Below are positions 1 through 7,760 of a stretch of DNA of 19,959 bases, piece by piece (the stretch's first letter is position 1; each line of letters starts with the position of its first letter). The notes under the pieces are model-generated. The model made no database searches and was not told the DNA's origin. It saw nothing but the letters and a program-made list of their open reading frames with translations. The stretch comes from CAYZSU01 sp964480565 (GTDB taxonomy: Bacteria > UBA10199 > 2-02-FULL-44-16 > JAAZCA01), in contig CAYZSU010000042.1 of assembly GCA_964480565.1 (NCBI GenBank), positions 1 through 19,959 on the forward strand. Direction: 5' to 3'. Both the position numbers and the translations under genes were made by a program.

Positions 1-2
1 AT

Positions 3-1595
3 AAGGCCAGGGATAGAGAGATTGTATTAGAAGGTCCTGTATTGGACATTGTATTCGATGCGACAAAAGCCATGAGATTAATGACTCAGGATATTCGTAT
101 TGCAGTGGATGAAGGTCGAGAATTTTTTACTTTGAATATATTACAAAAACTCATTGATCGTATCCAGGATATCTTGGATGGACTGAGTGGAAAAAATATA
201 GGTGCAGTGCAGGCAAAAGCTGATATACAGGTCGATGATAAAGTAGGTGATATTCTTCAAAAAACGACAGGTATTTCCCTTGCAGCTATTGAGGATGCAT
301 TGAATCGGCAAAAAGATACAGGTCGCAAAATAGGGGAAGAACTTATTGCAAGTGGTGATGCCAAGGCCCAACAAATTGCGGAGGCACTTCGTGCTCAGAA
401 AAATGTACGTACTACGCGCAATGTAAAAATATCTGAAGCTATTAAGGTGGATGCGGATCGTTTGGATCGTTTGGTGGATATGCTAGGGGAACTTGTAATT
501 ACGGAGTCCATGGTCAGTCGTGCATTATTAAATATAGACATTTCACAGTTGGGTATTGATCGACATCTTGGACAGCTAGATAAGATTACTAGAGAACTAC
601 AAGAAATAGGCATGTCATTACGAATGATACCCATTCGTGCTACTTTTCAAAAAATGTCTCGCTTGGTGCGTGATATTTCACGACGTTCAAATAAACCGGT
701 AGAATGTGTATTAAGCGGTGAAGATACGGAGCTGGATAAAACTGTGGTGGATAATATTGGCGATCCATTGATCCATATGGTGCGAAATGCCGTGGATCAT
801 GGATTGGAAGCATTACCTGAAGATCGTATAAAAAATGGTAAATCCGCGACTGGTCGAATAAACTTAAGGGCTTTTCACCGTGGGGGAAGTATTTATATTG
901 AAGTGGAAGACGATGGTCGCGGACTGGATAAAAGTGTGATTTTAAAGAAGGCAATTGATCGTGGTTTGATCAGTGAAGATCATCAATTGGATGATCAAGG
1001 AATTTATTCATTGATTTTTAAGCCAGGTTTTTCAACTGCAAGTCAGGTGACTGAAATATCAGGTCGTGGTGTGGGAATGGATGTTGTTAAGAAAAATGTC
1101 GAGTCTCTTCGAGGGCGAATAGAGATTGCATCAGAGTTTGGTAAGGGCAGTCGGTTTTCAATTAGTTTGCCATTAACATTAGCTATTATTGATGGTATGG
1201 TTGTGACAGTAGGGACAGAGCATTATATCATTCCAACGCTATGCATTAATCGTTCAATTCAACCGATCAAAACCCAAATTGAAAGTGTATTGGGTAAGGG
1301 AGAAATGTTAAAATTGAACAATGAACTGATCCCAATCAAACGCATTTCCAATATGTTTTGTATTGAATCGAATATTACGGAGTTAACAGAAGGGTTGTTG
1401 GTCGTTGTTGAGGAGAGTGGTAAACGAATTGCATTGTTTGTGGATAACTTAGTTGGGCAGCAACAGATTGTAATTAAATCTCTTGGTGATGCCTTGAAAA
1501 AAGTGGATGGTATTGCTGGGGGTGCGATTATGGCCAATGGCAAGGTAGGACTAATATTGGATGTGAGTGGTGTTGTGGGTATTGCAAGTACTTAG
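3..1595 (+). CDS. cheA: Chemotaxis histidine kinase CheA, 5' end missing
   Basis: CheA autophosphorylates on a histidine in response to receptor state and passes the phosphate to CheY and CheB. The frame is open to the left edge, so the gene begins outside the window and the phospho-accepting His of the Hpt (P1) domain is not seen; the TTG at base 42 is only the first start-like codon. Visible parts, numbered from base 42: helices probably ending an Hpt domain (1-50), two MshEN-like motifs (67-119), the P3 dimerisation domain with LGELVITESM (148-157), and an HATPase domain with N box HMVRNAVDHGLE, DDGRGLD, and G-box residues SGRGVGMDVV. A C-terminal CheW-like P5 domain begins near residue 380. 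It is the first gene of the chemotaxis block; cheR starts 8 bases after its stop. The domain order is standard apart from the motif pair. Confidence 0.96.
   Translation, partial: KARDREIVLEGPVLDIVFDATKAMRLMTQDIRIAVDEGREFFTLNILQKLIDRIQDILDGLSGKNIGAVQAKADIQVDDKVGDILQKTTGISLAAIEDALNRQKDTGRKIGEELIASGDAKAQQIAEALRAQKNVRTTRNVKISEAIKVDADRLDRLVDMLGELVITESMVSRALLNIDISQLGIDRHLGQLDKITRELQEIGMSLRMIPIRATFQKMSRLVRDISRRSNKPVECVLSGEDTELDKTVVDNIGDPLIHMVRNAVDHGLEALPEDRIKNGKSATGRINLRAFHRGGSIYIEVEDDGRGLDKSVILKKAIDRGLISEDHQLDDQGIYSLIFKPGFSTASQVTEISGRGVGMDVVKKNVESLRGRIEIASEFGKGSRFSISLPLTLAIIDGMVVTVGTEHYIIPTLCINRSIQPIKTQIESVLGKGEMLKLNNELIPIKRISNMFCIESNITELTEGLLVVVEESGKRIALFVDNLVGQQQIVIKSLGDALKKVDGIAGGAIMANGKVGLILDVSGVVGIAST
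240..398 (+). other. MshEN-like two-motif segment inside CheA
   Basis: The segment encodes two consecutive 24-residue motifs of the form (K)(V/I)Gxx(L)...(I)xxxLxxQ, separated by exactly five residues (KDTGR). The first starts KVGDIL and ends ALNRQ; the second starts KIGEEL and ends ALRAQ. A 24-5-24 layout with G at position 3, an aliphatic at 17, L at 21 and Q at 24 is what is known for the MshEN (GspE/PilB N-terminal) cyclic-di-GMP-binding domain. The usual leading Arg of each motif is Lys here, and the first motif has Thr then Gly where one Gly is expected. The layout is seen directly; ligand binding is inference and the family assignment needs a profile search. Confidence 0.6.
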
Positions 1596-1603
1596 GAGCT
1601 GAT

Positions 1604-2407
1604 GTGAAGCAATCAATATTTAATGAGTTTTGTAACATTGTATATGATGTGGGTGGCATTAATTTAAGTGAGGGAAAAGAGTCCTTGGTTGCCGCGCGTG
1701 TGAATAAGCGAATGCGCATCTTATCAATACCTACATATGAGCAGTATTTGGATTTTTTAAAGTCAGATAAAACTGGCGAGGAAATGATTCATCTCATCGA
1801 TGTTATTTCAACAAATGTGACGAGTTTTTATCGTGAAGATCATCATTTTACTATTATGCAAGAGGTATTGAAAGAATGGTTTGCAAATGGGCAAAAGCGA
1901 TTTCGATTATGGTCGGCAGCAAGTTCATCTGGTGAAGAACCATATACTATGGCAATTACACTGTGTGAATCAATTAATCATAGCGTTATAGATGCGCGGA
2001 TTTTAGCCACAGATATTTCAACACGGATTTTAGCCAAAGCAATGGCAGGTGCTTATGATGAAGATAAGCTTGCGCCAGTATCGTTGGATTTACGGAAGAA
2101 ATATTTCAGCGTTCAAAATGATGGATCAGGTAAAAAATATACTGTGAATGCTGCATTAAAAAAGATGCTTTTATTTAAGCGGATGAATTTGTCAAAGCCC
2201 CCATTTCCAATGAAGGGCCCAATGGATATTGTATTTTGTCGAAATGTAATGATTTATTTTGATCAAAAAGTGCGAGAAGGACTGTTAAATGAAATTCATC
2301 GGCTGTTAAAGCCTGGTGGATATTTGATGGTCGGGCACTCAGAAAGTCTAGCCTCATCGTCGGTACCATTTAAAATTGTGAAGCCGTCGATTTATCAAAA
2401 GAAGTAA
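1604..2407 (+). CDS. cheR: Chemotaxis protein methyltransferase CheR
   Basis: CheR transfers methyl groups from S-adenosylmethionine to glutamates of methyl-accepting chemotaxis receptors and works against CheB in adaptation. The 267-residue product has the usual small helical N-terminal domain (about 1-75) ending in TNVTSFYRE, matching the family NxTxFFRE signature. The SAM domain follows, with LWSAASSSGEEPY (102-114), LATDIS, FCRNVMIYFD (211-220) and LLKPGGY. The start is GTG, with AGGAG at 1594-1598 overlapping the cheA stop, so translation is probably coupled. It ends two codons before cheD. There is no C-terminal TPR or VxRxxx extension, so it is a plain single-domain CheR. Confidence 0.96.
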   Translation: MKQSIFNEFCNIVYDVGGINLSEGKESLVAARVNKRMRILSIPTYEQYLDFLKSDKTGEEMIHLIDVISTNVTSFYREDHHFTIMQEVLKEWFANGQKRFRLWSAASSSGEEPYTMAITLCESINHSVIDARILATDISTRILAKAMAGAYDEDKLAPVSLDLRKKYFSVQNDGSGKKYTVNAALKKMLLFKRMNLSKPPFPMKGPMDIVFCRNVMIYFDQKVREGLLNEIHRLLKPGGYLMVGHSESLASSSVPFKIVKPSIYQKK

Positions 2408-2422
2408 TGATTGGAGTGTGAA

Positions 2423-2905
2423 GTGGCAAATCATGTTGTTGGGATATCAGATCTTGTTTTATCAAATTCTCCTGAAGATATTATCGTTACATATTCTCTT
2501 GGTTCATGTGTAGGAATGTCATTATATGACCCTGTTCAGAAGGTGGGCGCGCTCATTCACTGTATGTTGCCATTATCAAAAATAGATAAAGTGAAGGCGA
2601 AAGAAACACCTGCAATGTTTGTGGATACAGGGATTTCTGTGATGCTTCAGAAAATATTTTCCATGGGAGCAACAAAGAAAAATATAATTGCATGTGTTGC
2701 AGGAGCGGCTTCAATTTTAGATGAAAAGGGAATATTTAAAATAGGTGAGCGTAATATAACGGTGCTTCGAAAGATGCTATGGAAAAATAATATAATGATT
2801 GCTGCACAGGAAACAGGTGGTTCGAAGTCACGAACAATGAAGTTATATTTGAATGATGGGCGTACAACAGTTACTAGCAAAGGCATGGAAATAGACTTGG
2901 TATAG
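2423..2905 (+). CDS. cheD: Chemoreceptor glutamine deamidase CheD
   Basis: CheD hydrolyses receptor glutamine side chains to glutamates and in many bacteria also binds and stimulates a CheC/CheX-type phosphatase. The 160-residue product carries IVTYSLGSCVGMSLYD and ALIHCMLP. From the chosen start the catalytic set is Thr23, Cys29 and His46; the spacing (6 and 17 residues) equals that of the Thermotoga maritima CheD triad as I recall it. The frame is open from a TTG at 2411, but GGAG at 2413-2416 sits seven bases before GTG 2423, which puts the N-terminus where CheD proteins normally begin. It lies directly after cheR and in the same cluster as a CheX-like gene, which fits a CheD-phosphatase pairing. 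Confidence 0.95.
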   Translation: MANHVVGISDLVLSNSPEDIIVTYSLGSCVGMSLYDPVQKVGALIHCMLPLSKIDKVKAKETPAMFVDTGISVMLQKIFSMGATKKNIIACVAGAASILDEKGIFKIGERNITVLRKMLWKNNIMIAAQETGGSKSRTMKLYLNDGRTTVTSKGMEIDLV

Positions 2906-2966
2906 CAGTGTTAGTAAGTGGATAATAGCTGAGGGTTCCTAATGAAGTCCTAGATTAAGGGGTAAT

Positions 2967-3866
2967 ATGACGAATACTATAGCACAAATTACAATATCAG
3001 GGCGGGATCCAGATCAAATTCGACAGGATATTTTAAATGAAATAGATGGTGTACCTGATATGCCGATTTCAACAGCAAAGGTAATTGAGTTAGCTAATAC
3101 ACCTCATGTAAATATGGGTGAATTGTCAAAGGCAATTGAACTGGATCCTGGATTAACATTAAATATATTAAGAATTGCAAATTCACCTTATTATGGGTGT
3201 TCAAGGGACATATCATCCATTAATCAGGCGATTGTTCGACTGGGTACAGAAGTGTTGTTTCAGATGGTAATGACAACCAGTGTCTCACCTATGGTATCAT
3301 TGCCAGTAAGAGGGTATGATATGCCAGCAGGTGCGTTATGGGAGCACTCGATGGCTGTTGCAATTGGCGCAGAATGTGTGGCTAATATATTGGAGTACAA
3401 GCATCCTGACTATACATTTACTGCAGGGCTGTTGCATGATATTGGAAAAATTATTCTAGGTACTTTTATTGAAATTGATCCAAATATTATCTTTAAAATT
3501 GCATTTGAAGAAAACCTATCATTTGAAAAAGTGGAAGCGCAAATACTAGGTATCGATCATGCTGAAATTGGTGCTGAATTACTAAAAAAATGGAATTTAC
3601 CCGATCATATTGTGGATATTGTCAGGTGTCATCATTGTCCTGAAAAAATTGATGGAGATCGCTTGGTTGTCGATTTAATTCATATTGCGGATATGTTAGG
3701 ATATATTAAAGGGGGCGCTACTGGCGAGGATGGTTTGCATTATGAGCTATCCAATGATGTAGTAGAACGCTTGAAAATTAATACTGAAATTGCAGAAAAA
3801 ACAATTTGTTTAACTCAGCAAAAACTTCAAGATGCAAAGGACTTACTTGATTTGGAGGGTGTATAA
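2967..3866 (+). CDS. HDOD domain signalling protein
   Basis: This 299-residue protein is an HDOD (HD-related output domain) protein, a family linked to signalling and often found with chemotaxis or cyclic-di-GMP genes; the exact reaction of most members is unknown. The HDOD signature is clear: VPDMPISTAKVIELAN near the start, ELDPGLTLNILRIANSPYYG (58-77), and AIVRLG. A GLLHDIGKI stretch (154-162) keeps the His157-Asp158 pair of HD hydrolases, though the full set of HD metal ligands cannot be confirmed. The start is ATG with AAGGGG 5-10 bases upstream. Its stop overlaps the cheY start by one base, so it is co-translated with cheY and belongs to the chemotaxis operon. No GGDEF or EAL domain is fused to it. 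Confidence 0.9.
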   Translation: MTNTIAQITISGRDPDQIRQDILNEIDGVPDMPISTAKVIELANTPHVNMGELSKAIELDPGLTLNILRIANSPYYGCSRDISSINQAIVRLGTEVLFQMVMTTSVSPMVSLPVRGYDMPAGALWEHSMAVAIGAECVANILEYKHPDYTFTAGLLHDIGKIILGTFIEIDPNIIFKIAFEENLSFEKVEAQILGIDHAEIGAELLKKWNLPDHIVDIVRCHHCPEKIDGDRLVVDLIHIADMLGYIKGGATGEDGLHYELSNDVVERLKINTEIAEKTICLTQQKLQDAKDLLDLEGV

Positions 3867-4252
3867 TGGTGCTAAATATTTTAATCGTAGATGATTCAAA
3901 AACAATACGTAATGTTGTAAGAAAAACATTGGCAATTGCGAATGTTCCTGTAGGGGAATTGTATGAGGCAGAAAATGGAAAAGAAGCCTTAAGTTGTTTG
4001 AATGATAATTGGGTGGATTTAATTTTTGCAGATATCAATATGCCAGTAATGGGTGGTATTGAGATGGTTGAAAAAATGTGTGATGATGGTCTTTTAAAAA
4101 CAATACCTGTGGTTATTGTATCGACGGAAGGTAGTAAAACACGCATTGATCATTTAATGTCAAAAGGTGTCAAAGCCTACTTGAGAAAACCTTTTACACC
4201 AGAGGAAATTAGAGCTGTTGTAAAAGACATTGTGGGTGACTGGGAAAGTTAA
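3866..4252 (+). CDS. cheY: Single-domain response regulator CheY
   Basis: This is a stand-alone receiver domain (128 residues) expected to take phosphate from CheA and act on the flagellar switch. All active-site positions are present: Asp9-Asp10 (VDDS), phospho-acceptor Asp56 in FADINMP, Ser86-Thr87 in VIVSTEG, and Lys108 in LRKPF. GGAGG at 3854-3858 precedes the ATG, which overlaps the upstream HDOD stop (TAATG). The downstream cheX-like gene begins 14 bases after its stop behind a strong ribosome site. Context and sequence both support a chemotaxis role, though I cannot tell whether it contacts FliM or another target. Confidence 0.95.
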   Translation: MVLNILIVDDSKTIRNVVRKTLAIANVPVGELYEAENGKEALSCLNDNWVDLIFADINMPVMGGIEMVEKMCDDGLLKTIPVVIVSTEGSKTRIDHLMSKGVKAYLRKPFTPEEIRAVVKDIVGDWES

Positions 4253-4266
4253 GGAGGAATAAGCCA

Positions 4267-4725
4267 ATGAAAAAAATGCAACAAAGTGAAATTATTCGAA
4301 ATGTTTTTAATGATATTGCAGAACGCTTTGCATTTATGTTTAGTGAGGACTGTGAGGATAAATCAGATGCAACGGTTGCAGGGCGTTTTTTAAAGGTCGT
4401 TGTTCAATATTCAGGCCATCAGGATGGAACATTAGAGATAGTTGTTGCGAGCGGGGTGTGCCCTGAAATTGCATCAAATGTACTTGGTTTGGATTTTGAT
4501 GAAGAGGTTGCAGAGCCAGAAGCCATGGATGTGCTAAAAGAATTTGCTAATTTATTATGTGGGCATTTTTTAACTGCTATTTTTGGTGATGAAGTGGTAT
4601 TTAACTTAACCATACCTGATGTTGAATGTATTAATGGTGTTACATGGAAATCATTTTTAGAATATGAGAATACATTAATTTTTACATTGGATGACTACCC
4701 TATTGCGATACGTTTAAATTCATAA
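4267..4725 (+). CDS. CheX-like CheY-P phosphatase
   Basis: The 152-residue product resembles the CheC/CheX/FliY phosphatase family, which dephosphorylates CheY-P. It has one copy of the ExxNxxxG motif, Glu92-Asn95-Gly99 (EFANLLCG), where Glu and Asn are the catalytic pair in CheX and CheC. The fold pattern fits CheX: an N-terminal helix, a beta strand pair near 40-62, the motif helix, then a C-terminal beta region. An AAGGAGG site at 4252-4258 lies nine bases before the ATG. No cheZ is seen, so this gene probably supplies signal termination, and cheD in the same operon could tune it. The CheX rather than CheC label rests on the single motif and length. Confidence 0.82.
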   Translation: MKKMQQSEIIRNVFNDIAERFAFMFSEDCEDKSDATVAGRFLKVVVQYSGHQDGTLEIVVASGVCPEIASNVLGLDFDEEVAEPEAMDVLKEFANLLCGHFLTAIFGDEVVFNLTIPDVECINGVTWKSFLEYENTLIFTLDDYPIAIRLNS

Positions 4726-4736
4726 GGTTGAAAAAA

Positions 4737-5789
4737 ATGCTTAACTTTAAAAAAAATAAAATAAAAGTATTGATAGTGGATGATTCTGCAGTGGTTCGCA
4801 ATGTGTTTTCCTCTGAATTAGCCAAAGATAGGGAAGTTGAAGTGATTGACACTGCGCCAGATCCATTTGTTGCAAGGGATAAAATAGTGAAATTGCAACC
4901 GGATGTCATTACACTGGATATAGAAATGCCACGTATGGATGGTGTGACTTTTTTAAGGAAATTAATGAAGCATTACCCCTTGCCAGTGATTATTGTGTCA
5001 TCCTTGACTCCCAAAGGCAGCTCATTGGCACTTGAAGCCATTGATGCGGGTGCAGTTGATGTATTGTGTAAGCCTGGCCCATCCTATGCGGTTGGCGATA
5101 TGAGTGATGATCTTATTCATAAAATTAAAGCTGCTCGATTTGTGGATATGAAAAAGCATCTAGCGAGTTTAAAACCTTTTGTAAAACCAAAGACATTGGC
5201 ATTGGCACAAACGAGTCATCGTATTATTGCTATTGGATCATCCACAGGTGGAACTCAGGCATTGCAGTCTGTACTATCTGTTCTTCCTGCCAATTCACCT
5301 GGTATTGTCATTGTTCAGCACATGCCAGCTAATTTTACAAAAGCATTTGCCGATCGATTAAATAAAGTATGTGAGGTGAATATAAAAGAGGCGCAAGATG
5401 GCGATGTAGTAGTTCCAGGTCAGGTGTTAATTGCGCCTGGGGGCTATCATATGCTGTTACATCGATCCGGAGCTAGATATTTTGTACAAATAAAAGATGG
5501 CCCTGTGGTTTGCCATCAACGTCCATCAGTGGATGTACTATTTAAGTCGGTTGCAAAATATGCGGGGAAAAATGCAGTGGGTGTAATCATGACTGGTATG
5601 GGCAATGATGGTGCGAACGGTTTAAAATTGATGCATGATACAGGGGCGGAAACAATTTCTCAAGATGAGGCCAGTTGTGTGGTTTATGGTATGCCAAAGG
5701 CTGCTGCAGAGTTGGGTGCAGCAGACCATATTGTGCCCCTTGATAATATAGCACAAATGATGTTAAAGCTTGCAGTTGCAAAAGAGTAA
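4737..5789 (+). CDS. cheB: Chemotaxis methylesterase/deamidase CheB
   Basis: CheB removes methyl groups from receptor glutamates and is switched on when CheA phosphorylates its receiver domain. The 350-residue product has an N-terminal receiver (Asp15-Asp16, phospho-acceptor Asp61 in LDIEMP, Lys112). A short linker of about 30 residues leads to the C-terminal esterase with Ser169 in GSSTGG, His195 in VQHMP and Asp291 in GMGNDGANG, the family catalytic triad. The frame extends three codons upstream to a TTG at 4728, but AAGG at 4724-4727 is well spaced only for ATG 4737. Together with cheR and cheD it gives the operon a full receptor-modification set. Confidence 0.96.
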   Translation: MLNFKKNKIKVLIVDDSAVVRNVFSSELAKDREVEVIDTAPDPFVARDKIVKLQPDVITLDIEMPRMDGVTFLRKLMKHYPLPVIIVSSLTPKGSSLALEAIDAGAVDVLCKPGPSYAVGDMSDDLIHKIKAARFVDMKKHLASLKPFVKPKTLALAQTSHRIIAIGSSTGGTQALQSVLSVLPANSPGIVIVQHMPANFTKAFADRLNKVCEVNIKEAQDGDVVVPGQVLIAPGGYHMLLHRSGARYFVQIKDGPVVCHQRPSVDVLFKSVAKYAGKNAVGVIMTGMGNDGANGLKLMHDTGAETISQDEASCVVYGMPKAAAELGAADHIVPLDNIAQMMLKLAVAKE

Positions 5790-5792
5790 TAT

Positions 5793-6446
5793 ATGTATGA
5801 AAAAATATCGTCAGTATATGTACATGCAAGTCAAGTAGTGACATTGTCAATTCAATCAATATGTCTTCAATATGCAGATATTATGTATTATCCTGTAGAT
5901 AACTTGCTTGAAAGTTTATGTGAGGTATCATCTCAAAGAAAATCAATTTTGATCGTTTCAATTGAACCAAATACAGTTATTTCAGCCAATGAACTCATTG
6001 ATATTCAAATTAAATATCCCAATACCAATCTTGTTATTTTATTTTTAGATATTAATAAACAGATCATTATGCCATTTGTGCAGGCTCAATTTCAAATTAT
6101 GCTATCCTATTATCAACCAACGCATATCATTGACGATGCACTGATTGCTGCACAAAAAAATCAGTCATTTTTTTGCCCATATATTACCAAGCTATTAGCT
6201 GATGAATATTTGCAGCAAAATAAACTATCGAGTATCAATGAATTTCAACAGATTACGCCGCGTGAAATTGAAATCTTACAATTTATTGCAAATGGTGATA
6301 GCAATAAGGTGATTGCTAAAAGTTTAAGTATTAGCGCAAAAACAGTGGCGACTCATCGAGAACATTTACTTCGAAAATTAAATGTTCGCAATACGGCTGC
6401 GATGATCAATCGGGCGTATCAATTACGGTTATTATTATTAAAATAA
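5793..6446 (+). CDS. LuxR/NarL-type regulator with degenerate receiver
   Basis: The last 60 residues are a clear LuxR-type helix-turn-helix: ITPREIEILQFIANG, then KVIAKSLSISAKTVATH and HLLRKLNVRN. The first 130 residues have the strand/helix rhythm of a response-regulator receiver (ILIVSIEP, then NLVILFLD) but the phospho-acceptor Asp position is Ser in IVSIEP, the N-terminal acidic pair is missing, and no conserved Lys is apparent. It is probably a transcription factor with a pseudo-receiver that does not use phosphotransfer. The ATG lies three bases after the cheB stop with only a weak ribosome site (AAAGAG), suggesting translational coupling. Its targets are unknown; the position suggests a link to motility gene control. 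Confidence 0.8.
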   Translation: MYEKISSVYVHASQVVTLSIQSICLQYADIMYYPVDNLLESLCEVSSQRKSILIVSIEPNTVISANELIDIQIKYPNTNLVILFLDINKQIIMPFVQAQFQIMLSYYQPTHIIDDALIAAQKNQSFFCPYITKLLADEYLQQNKLSSINEFQQITPREIEILQFIANGDSNKVIAKSLSISAKTVATHREHLLRKLNVRNTAAMINRAYQLRLLLLK

Positions 6447-6459
6447 ATACAGTTTTAGT

Positions 6460-6488
6460 TTGAAAAAAATATCAATCATTAGTATTCT
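6460..6488 (+). promoter_or_regulatory. Possible sigma-70 promoter for cheW
   Basis: TTGAAA (6460-6465) and TATTCT (6483-6488) are separated by 17 bases, 25 bases before the cheW start codon. The -35 box fits consensus in 5 of 6 positions and the -10 in 4 of 6. It lies in the only gap over 60 bases in this part of the operon. In AT-rich DNA such matches arise by chance, so this is tentative. Confidence 0.35.
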
Positions 6489-6512
6489 AAGAATTATTAA
6501 AAGGGGGCTCGA

Positions 6513-7031
6513 ATGAATATGCCAGCGATTGAGAATAATGAAATAAGTAGGAATAATCAGATGTCATGTGCAGGTAAATACTTAACATTTGTGCTTAAAA
6601 AAGAAATTTATGGCTTAGAAATATTAAAAGTTCAAGAAATTATTGGAATGATGGATGTAACGCGTATGCCACGAACGCCTAATTTTATTCGCGGTGTTAT
6701 TAACTTACGAGGTCGCGTCATTCCTGTGGTTGACCTGCGTGTCAAGTTTGATTTAGAACCGCAAGCGGATACTGAGCGAACATGTATTATTGTTGTTCAT
6801 ATTCGTAAGCAGGATAAAGATATGACAATGGGTATTATTGTCGATGAAGTGAGTGAAGTATGTGATATTGTTGAATCCCAGATTGAAGAAACCCCCAGTT
6901 TTGGTGCGAATGTCGGTGTTGATATTGATTTTATTTTGGGTATGGGAAAATTTGAAAATTATGTGGTTATGTTATTGGATATTGATAAAGTATTAACAGG
7001 TGGTGAGCTTGACCTATTGAGTCAATGTTAA
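6513..7031 (+). CDS. cheW: Chemotaxis coupling protein CheW
   Basis: CheW is the cytoplasmic adaptor joining methyl-accepting receptors to CheA. The 172-residue protein has a short non-conserved N-terminus (1-25), then the CheW domain: YLTFVLKKEIYGLEILKVQEI, MPRTPNFIRGVINLRGRVIPVVDLR with the typical RGxVIPVxDLR core, and IIVDEVSEV followed by the FILGMGK turn. AAGGGGG lies about six bases before the ATG. It closes the chemotaxis operon; a strong terminator begins 26 bases after its stop. Nothing is unusual in its sequence. Confidence 0.96.
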   Translation: MNMPAIENNEISRNNQMSCAGKYLTFVLKKEIYGLEILKVQEIIGMMDVTRMPRTPNFIRGVINLRGRVIPVVDLRVKFDLEPQADTERTCIIVVHIRKQDKDMTMGIIVDEVSEVCDIVESQIEETPSFGANVGVDIDFILGMGKFENYVVMLLDIDKVLTGGELDLLSQC

Positions 7032-7057
7032 CGCCTAATATTGATTTAATCTATAGA

Positions 7058-7087
7058 CGGGAAGATATTGTTATCTTCCCGTTTTTT
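7058..7087 (+). terminator. Rho-independent terminator after cheW
   Basis: A perfect 10-base-pair stem (CGGGAAGATA with TATCTTCCCG), a four-base loop and a run of six T follow the cheW stop by 26 bases. It marks the end of the chemotaxis transcription unit. Confidence 0.93.
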
Positions 7088-7154
7088 GTATAAGGGGGTA
7101 TTTACAAGATGGGCATTTTTCAATTCCCCCATGATGTAGACGATTGAGGCTAAA

Positions 7155-7760
7155 TTGCTAGATATATCACAACAAAAGAAAAAAGAACGGGAGATGTTTA
7201 TTTTTTGGCGCTTTGCCGAGGAATCTGTTCAAGGTTTGTATATGTGCCAGATGGATGGCTTTATTGCCTATGCAAATCCAAAATTTTGCCAAATGATTGG
7301 CGTTACTGATGTGGATGATATTCGTGAAATTCATATCGATCGTTTTTATCCAGATTTATTCAATCGAAAACGTCACAATGTCATTTTACCAACAATTTTA
7401 GATACAGGGGAATGGACAGGAGAGCTAGGGTTATTATCAAAAAATGGTCAAATTATTCCTACATTTGAGAATTATTTTTTAATTCGAAATGAAAAACAAG
7501 TCCCTTTATTTATTGCCAATTCAATTACGGATATTACAGATCGTCGTCGTTCAGAATCGCATTTAGCCAGGCGATTAGAAATTGAGCAATTAGTTGCGCG
7601 CATTTCATCACGACTTATTGATTATGATGATTTGGACATTGCTGTATGGGATTCATTAAAAGAGATAGGTGTATTTAGCGTGGCCAGCCATGCTTGTTTT
7701 TTTCGATTTGACACAGGGAATAAACAATTAATTTCTGAGCTTTCTTGGGATCAGAAATAG
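7155..7760 (+). CDS. Sensor histidine kinase, N-terminal fragment (PAS + half GAF)
   Basis: This is the first part of a kinase gene split by a frameshift. Residues about 15-130 form a PAS sensor domain (EESVQGLYMCQMDGFIAYAN, ending NSITDITDRRR). Residues 140-200 are the start of a GAF domain (LVARISSRLIDYDDLDIAVW, ACFFRFD) that stops abruptly at ELSWDQK. The rest of the GAF continues in the next frame from base 7745. Restoring one G after base 7754 joins the halves as ...WDQEIVNHV... and gives a single 719-residue product. The start is probably TTG 7155 with GAGG at 7146-7149; ATG 7194 is an alternative. No membrane segment is present. It lies after the cheW terminator, so it is a separate unit. 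Confidence 0.82.
   Translation: MLDISQQKKKEREMFIFWRFAEESVQGLYMCQMDGFIAYANPKFCQMIGVTDVDDIREIHIDRFYPDLFNRKRHNVILPTILDTGEWTGELGLLSKNGQIIPTFENYFLIRNEKQVPLFIANSITDITDRRRSESHLARRLEIEQLVARISSRLIDYDDLDIAVWDSLKEIGVFSVASHACFFRFDTGNKQLISELSWDQK

Noticed and set aside
640..954. 104-aa minus-strand ORF inside cheA
   Set aside because: It lies fully opposite the conserved HATPase region of CheA, has no domain pattern and no ribosome site; it is a shadow frame.
7094..7130. GGGGG/CCCCC inverted repeat before the kinase gene
   Set aside because: Only five pairs with a 27-base loop and a competing ATGGG/CCCAT pairing; not strong enough to call a structure.
7745..7760. Programmed -1 ribosomal frameshift joining the kinase halves
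   Set aside because: No slippery heptamer or obvious downstream stem is present; a simple one-base loss explains the overlap better.
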